DNA of 8,707 nucleotides from an uncultured Ruminococcus sp. (GTDB taxonomy: Bacteria > Bacillota > Clostridia > Oscillospirales > Ruminococcaceae). Of this stretch, positions 6,170-8,707 are shown piece after piece (the first letter of the stretch is position 1; each line of letters starts with the position of its first letter). A program made the translations under genes and the position numbers. The stretch lies in the NCBI GenBank assembly GCA_900543105.1, contig UQQA01000107.1:1-8707 (forward strand). Direction: 5' to 3'. The notes under the pieces are model-generated. The model ran no database searches and was not told the origin of the DNA. It was given only the letters and a program-made list of their open reading frames with translations.

Positions 6170-6424
6170 CTAAAACACAATGACACCTATGACCGCAGCA
6201 ACAGTTAGAAAAATCAATGCTTTGAACAAAACGGGGTGTTCTTCGGAAAATGCCGCTACCTTCATTGCACGTATAATATGCCCGAGCGTGCCGCAAATGG
6301 TTATCAGTTCATCTATTACAGGAATATTGTCCGGGATTATCATATTTAATATTGTTATAATTATTTTCAATCCGAGCGGCAGACACATAAAAATTATAAT
6401 AAGTATTATCGCTAAAAAAATCAT
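6170..6424 (-). CDS. Small membrane protein, two hydrophobic segments
   Basis: An 84-residue protein starting at the ATG 6422-6424, with GGGGG five bases upstream; a longer in-frame start at 6487 would run through a hairpin and is rejected. Residues 1-30 are strongly hydrophobic (MIFLAIILIIIF, then IIITILNMII), residues 31-64 are a more polar amphipathic stretch (PDNIPVIDELITICG, AMKVAAFSEEHP), and residues 65-84 form a second membrane helix ending at the C-terminus (ALIFLTVAAVIGVIVF). I do not recognise the family. Size, two-helix layout and position just before a signal-less amidase recall a holin, but it lacks the charged tail holins usually have. It could equally be a small envelope or toxin-like peptide. 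The coding sequence is AT-rich. Confidence 0.65.
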   Translation of the reverse strand: MIFLAIILIIIFMCLPLGLKIIITILNMIIPDNIPVIDELITICGTLGHIIRAMKVAAFSEEHPVLFKALIFLTVAAVIGVIVF

Positions 6425-6434
6425 ATATTCCCCC

Positions 6435-6474
6435 AAAAATATGACGGTTCTTCCATAATACACAGAAGAACCGT
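6435..6474 (-). terminator. Perfect 10-bp hairpin with T-run before the membrane protein gene
   Basis: ACGGTTCTTC and GAAGAACCGT (6465-6474 with 6444-6453, minus-strand reading) pair perfectly around an 11-base loop, followed by CATATTTTT. It probably terminates transcripts from the zinc-ribbon remnant. The GGGGG ribosome site of the next gene starts directly after the T-run, so attenuation is possible. Confidence 0.6.
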
Positions 6475-6495
6475 TATAAAAATGCAATTTCTATT

Positions 6496-6650
6496 TTATT
6501 TTGTTCCAACAGCTTCATTATTGCGAATTATAACTCTTTTTTCAGTTTGGGCAATATGTTTCTCCTGTATATAATCCCCATTTAATAGCTGCTCCACAGT
6601 TTGGACAACTGCCATGTTGAACAAATACTGCATGTAATTTTTTTAAACAT
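6496..6650 (-). pseudogene. Frame-broken zinc-ribbon protein
   Basis: An ATG (6648-6650) with AAGGAG eight bases upstream opens a frame that soon stops (22 codons). Moving by +1 at a run of seven A (6638-6644) gives KKLHAVFVQHG, then SCPNCGAAIKWG and GETYCPN, a clear zinc ribbon with CPNC and CPN-stop. The last expected cysteine codon is TGA (6542-6544). One further frame change there continues as EKRVIIRNNEAVGTK and stops at 6496. Upstream, the ribbon frame also contains ECKLC overlapping the ATG, but it has no standard start codon before an in-frame TAA (6695-6697). The coding traces are too regular for chance. Best reading: a small zinc-ribbon gene of about 52 codons broken by two indels, or two sequencing errors, or slippage at the A-run. 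Confidence 0.55.
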
Positions 6651-6707
6651 AATTTACACTCCTTGTTTAAAATATATTTATTAAGCAGTATATGTTAAAA
6701 AATAAGC

Positions 6708-6923
6708 TCATCTAATTCTGAAATCTCTTGCGAATTCGCCGCAGGAACAGTGCATATATGCCGACTTGATCGTTCTTGTGCATACGCATTTTCCTTCTGC
6801 ACCTCGGTCAAATTCATAGATGCTCGGATTGCTGCGATCCGGTCTTGGGTCTGCATCGCCTTGCCAATTTTGGCAAAATGCGCATATTTCGCCCTCATAA
6901 TTGTTGATATTAGCTTTTGCCAT
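6708..6923 (-). CDS. Small cysteine-rich, probably zinc-binding protein
   Basis: A 71-residue protein with a clean start: AAGGAG eight bases before the ATG at 6921-6923, and an extended -10 promoter about 50 bases upstream. Cysteines occur as CAFC (14-17), CVC (46-48) and CSC (59-61), with His58 beside the last pair, a spacing that fits one or two bound zinc ions. The segment NPSIYEFDRGAEGKC resembles small Firmicutes Cys-rich proteins of unknown role that I recognise only by pattern. There are no membrane segments or signal peptide. An overlapping 67-codon frame (6695-6898) lacks a ribosome site and the cysteine pattern and is rejected. It precedes the broken zinc ribbon, so two metal-binding small proteins may have formed one unit. 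The surrounding DNA is AT-rich, suggesting acquired material. Confidence 0.75.
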   Translation of the reverse strand: MAKANINNYEGEICAFCQNWQGDADPRPDRSNPSIYEFDRGAEGKCVCTRTIKSAYMHCSCGEFARDFRIR

Positions 6924-6969
6924 AAAAAACGCTCCTTTACAATATTGTTAATGGATTCTAACTATTTTA

Positions 6970-6978
6970 ATTATAGCA
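6970..6978 (-). promoter_or_regulatory. Extended -10 promoter for the Cys-rich gene
   Basis: Minus-strand TGC followed by a perfect TATAAT (6970-6975). No good -35 lies at the right distance, as is common for extended -10 promoters. The predicted start near 6963 leaves about 40 nt before the ATG. Confidence 0.6.
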
Positions 6979-7008
6979 TTTTTTTGGCAAATAAGGTATG
7001 CTGTTAGC

Positions 7009-7530
7009 TTATTTTTTGCCGATCAAAACCTCTCCCAAAAAGCTTTTTAACGGAAGTGTGCTGCCCGAGTGTCTGCCGTTCGGAACGACCTCGAAGCGGC
7101 TGTTTTTCAGCAGGTTTCGGGTCATATCGTGAGTATCGATGACCTCATCACTGCCGCCGACAATGACGGAAATTTTCTCGCTGTCGATATCCGCAAGCTC
7201 GCCGAACAGCTTTATGAACGGGTGGATCTCGCCGTTATAGCCGAGCCTTGGCAGGTGCAGGAACGGCATAAGGCACGGGTTGACGAGCACCGCAGGAAGT
7301 CCGAGCCGCACTGACATTACGGCGGCATAAAATCCGCCGAGGCTCGAACCGACAAGCATTTCCGCACCGCACTCCCCTACTTCGCGCAAAAGCATTTCAA
7401 GCGTTTCATCGGGTGAAAGGGTATCGTAATCAAGCTCGGGCGAAGTGACTTCGTGACCGAGCGCAGTCAATGCTTCGTATGCGCTGTTTTCCGCACTGCC
7501 TTTGTAGCCGTGGATATTGAGTATTTTCAT
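7009..7530 (-). CDS. YqiA/UPF0227-like alpha/beta hydrolase
   Basis: A 173-residue compact alpha/beta hydrolase without a lid, similar in size and layout to E. coli YqiA/YcfP (UPF0227) esterase-like proteins. The oxyanion-side motif IHGYKGS (6-12) is followed by the nucleophile elbow GSSLGG (61-66, Ser63), an acidic residue in GGSDEVID (Asp128 or Asp132) and the catalytic histidine in GRHSG (His154). VNPCLMP (83-89) is a typical family segment. It probably acts on a small cytosolic ester or thioester; the substrate cannot be told from sequence. The ribosome site is weak (GAAAGAAG). It starts 36 bases after the flavin-reductase stop on the same strand, so the two are likely co-transcribed. Confidence 0.85.
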   Translation of the reverse strand: MKILNIHGYKGSAENSAYEALTALGHEVTSPELDYDTLSPDETLEMLLREVGECGAEMLVGSSLGGFYAAVMSVRLGLPAVLVNPCLMPFLHLPRLGYNGEIHPFIKLFGELADIDSEKISVIVGGSDEVIDTHDMTRNLLKNSRFEVVPNGRHSGSTLPLKSFLGEVLIGKK

Positions 7531-7566
7531 TTTGGGACTTCTTTCTTATTAAACATTCATCTGAGA

Positions 7567-8223
7567 TCAGTATTCTATGCCAAGTTCGGGATAATCTTTG
7601 AATTTTTGTATAATGCCGACAGATGTATCGGAGAAAGCTCCGCTGTCAGGGTCGGCAGGAGAATGGATATTGTACAGATATCCGCTTTCGCTGTATCTTC
7701 CGCCGTTTTTGTTTGTATAAACATCGCTGTCAAACCAAGCGTTCACTATCTTCACGCACATTACAACGTGGTCGCTGTTCGGAAAAAGCTCCTTTTCCCA
7801 CGCGTATTCACATTCGAGGTTGAGAAAGCACTCCTCAACGAGCGGTGCGCTGACCTTTCGTGCAGGAAATACCGTAAGTCCCGATGCTTGAAGCTCGTCC
7901 TTGTCAAAGCTGTTGTTTTTTATGGTGGAATAGCATTTTGCGTAGTTTTCCGCCGACATAAAGTTTATGGCAAGCTGTTTGGTTTCCTGTACTGTCTGAT
8001 AAAGATGTGAACTTTTATGCACACTTGAAAAAATACAGTAGAATCCGTCCTCGCTTGAAAACGAGAACCATGACTGCATTGAACCGTTTGCTTTTCCGTT
8101 GCTTTTATAGCTTGTGACGAGCGCAAGCGGTGATGGTATTGCTGTGAGAAATTCGAGCCAATCAAAGCCGTAAAAATTATGGCCTTTGAACACTTCGGGA
8201 CACTCAAAAATTTCTTTTTTCAT
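7567..8223 (-). CDS. Flavin reductase-like FMN-binding protein
   Basis: A 218-residue protein of the flavin-reductase-like (FMN-binding split-barrel, DIM6/NTAB) group. Supporting signs are the N-terminal FLTAIPSPLALVTSY (25-39), the flavin-contact region NGKANGSMQSWFSF (42-55), CIFSSVHKSSHLYQTV (63-78), QLAINFMS (83-90) and the later acidic strand ECFLNLECEY (131-140). Family members bind FMN and pass electrons from NAD(P)H to flavin or to a small acceptor. The ATG at 8221-8223 gives the usual MKKEIF start; a longer in-frame start at 8313 overlaps the AraC stop and reads as low-complexity sequence. The ribosome site is poor (AAAGG, 12 bases away). It lies 89 bases after the AraC remnant, which may once have controlled it. 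Confidence 0.85.
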   Translation of the reverse strand: MKKEIFECPEVFKGHNFYGFDWLEFLTAIPSPLALVTSYKSNGKANGSMQSWFSFSSEDGFYCIFSSVHKSSHLYQTVQETKQLAINFMSAENYAKCYSTIKNNSFDKDELQASGLTVFPARKVSAPLVEECFLNLECEYAWEKELFPNSDHVVMCVKIVNAWFDSDVYTNKNGGRYSESGYLYNIHSPADPDSGAFSDTSVGIIQKFKDYPELGIEY

Positions 8224-8269
8224 ACTTTTATACTGCCTTTCGTTGTCGGCGTTTTGCCGTTGTGAATTT

Positions 8270-8278
8270 ATTTTACCA
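8270..8278 (-). promoter_or_regulatory. Possible extended -10 promoter for the flavin reductase gene
   Basis: Minus-strand TGG followed by TAAAAT (8270-8275), with no convincing -35. A small hairpin, CGGC / GCCG (8247-8259), would lie in the leader. Weak evidence; it matters because the AraC gene upstream is broken. Confidence 0.35.
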
Positions 8279-8312
8279 TACAGAAAAGCAAAAGTATTGA
8301 AAAAATGCGACA

Positions 8313-8657
8313 TTATTTTTCAAAATCGTTCATTGCCTCGGACGGGAGCATTGAATGGAAACGTCTGAAATCCCTCAGCAAATGGGACTGGTCGGAATAG
8401 CCGAATTTTTCAGTAATATCAAGCGGCGAATACGCCCCCGAGCGAAGCTCCTGCCACACGAGCTGGTATCTTATCAGCGATGAAAAAAGCTTCGGGGATA
8501 TGCCTATCGTTTCGCTGAACGACCTTTCGAGCTGTCGTACCGATACTGCGGTTTCGCGCGTCAGTTCGGCGGTCTTTATCGTTCCCTTTGAAGAAATTAT
8601 ACTGTATATCCCGTTCATAACATTGGGGTTTAATCTTCCGAGGTCAAGGCGGCTGTA
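8313..8657 (-). pseudogene. AraC-family regulator, 5'-truncated
   Basis: The open frame encodes the C-terminal DNA-binding domain of an AraC/XylS regulator with both helix-turn-helix units: the first around TAELTRETAVSVRQLERSF, the second around LDITEKFGYSDQSHLLRDF, closing with the family signature RRFHSMLPSEAM. The native reading continues upstream as SRLDLGRLNPNV, typical linker sequence before the domain, then meets the terminal repeat at 8656 and stops at an in-frame TAG (8661-8663). The N-terminal sensing half is absent. An internal ATG at 8616-8618 could yield a 101-residue free DNA-binding domain, but no ribosome site is evident. It is a disrupted gene unless the element provides a start; the likely former target is the flavin reductase-hydrolase pair downstream. 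Confidence 0.8.
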
Positions 8658-8687
8658 ATACTAAACACCAATAAAATACAGGAAAAA
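8656..8687. repeat. Right copy of the 32-bp terminal inverted repeat
   Basis: Reverse complement of 1-32 with one mismatch. Read outward on the plus strand it begins TAATACTAAACACCAATAAA and continues past the match as GGAAAAAATCTGCGCC. The AraC frame is intact up to its inner edge and lost beyond. The remaining 20 bases to the window end show nothing recognisable. Confidence 0.85.
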
Positions 8688-8707
8688 ATCTGCGCCGAAA
8701 TCACATA

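Noticed and set aside
6425..6487. 21-residue N-terminal extension of the small membrane protein
   Set aside because: It encodes the 10-bp hairpin and the SD of the inner ATG.
6542..6544. TGA in the zinc ribbon read as selenocysteine or recoded cysteine
   Set aside because: No selenocysteine insertion hairpin was recognised downstream, and all other genes use TGA or TAA as normal stops (ddl region and amidase included); a mutation or indel is simpler.
6695..6898. 67-codon minus-strand frame overlapping the Cys-rich gene
   Set aside because: No ribosome site; the overlapping 71-codon frame has SD, promoter and metal-binding motifs.
6967..7020. Hairpin between hydrolase stop and Cys-rich gene promoter as a terminator
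   Set aside because: The arms GGCAA..ATAAG and CTTATTTGCC pair only with a three-base bulge and are followed by A rather than T on the gene strand; too weak to list.
7453..8010. 185-codon plus-strand frame over the hydrolase/flavin reductase junction
   Set aside because: Antisense to two recognisable proteins with no initiation signals.
1..8707. tRNA, rRNA, CRISPR array or replication origin
   Set aside because: No cloverleaf, rRNA-like, regularly spaced repeat or DnaA-box cluster was seen on either strand.

Overview
The window looks like chromosomal DNA from a Gram-positive gut Clostridia species, most likely a Ruminococcus-type Oscillospiraceae. The evidence is the long-type PurB, the MurI and Ddl sequences, a YwiB/DUF1934 protein, consensus sigma-A-like promoters, AGGAG-type ribosome sites, and intergenic palindromes ending in CCCCTAC. 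This placement rests on recognition by eye, not on a search. All genes except purB lie on the minus strand.

Layout. (1) 30-872: a TfoX N-terminal domain fused in frame to a nitroreductase, diverging from purB across a 144-bp spacer that carries a good promoter for each direction. (2) 1038-2471: purB, the only plus-strand gene. (3) 2472-2807: non-coding; a 14-bp tandem duplication, a strong hairpin terminator and GC-rich palindromic repeats. (4) 5203-2808, minus strand: ddl and murI, a cell-wall precursor operon (D-Ala-D-Ala and D-Glu supply) behind a consensus promoter, then a terminator, then a DUF1934 gene whose start lies 13 nt past the terminator's T-run. (5) 6923-5344, minus strand: an AT-rich patch with a Cys-rich small protein, a frame-broken zinc ribbon and a two-helix small membrane protein, followed by a signal-less N-acetylmuramoyl-L-alanine amidase with an SH3b tail. 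The amidase ribosome site is locked inside a 53-nt hairpin. (6) 8657-7009, minus strand: a 5'-truncated AraC regulator, a flavin-reductase-fold protein and a YqiA-like alpha/beta hydrolase.

The two ends of the window carry the same 32-bp sequence in inverted orientation (31/32 identical). On the left it supplies the nitroreductase stop codon. On the right it marks exactly where the AraC gene loses its N-terminal part. Both junctions are at the same repeat base, which suggests the end of a mobile or recombining element rather than chance.

No RNA genes, CRISPR array or replication origin were seen. The most unusual items are the terminal inverted repeat, the amidase leader hairpin, the broken zinc ribbon beside a possible small membrane protein/amidase pair, the TfoX-nitroreductase fusion with an intact internal ribosome site, and the recurrent placement of hairpin-plus-T-run elements directly in front of downstream start codons.
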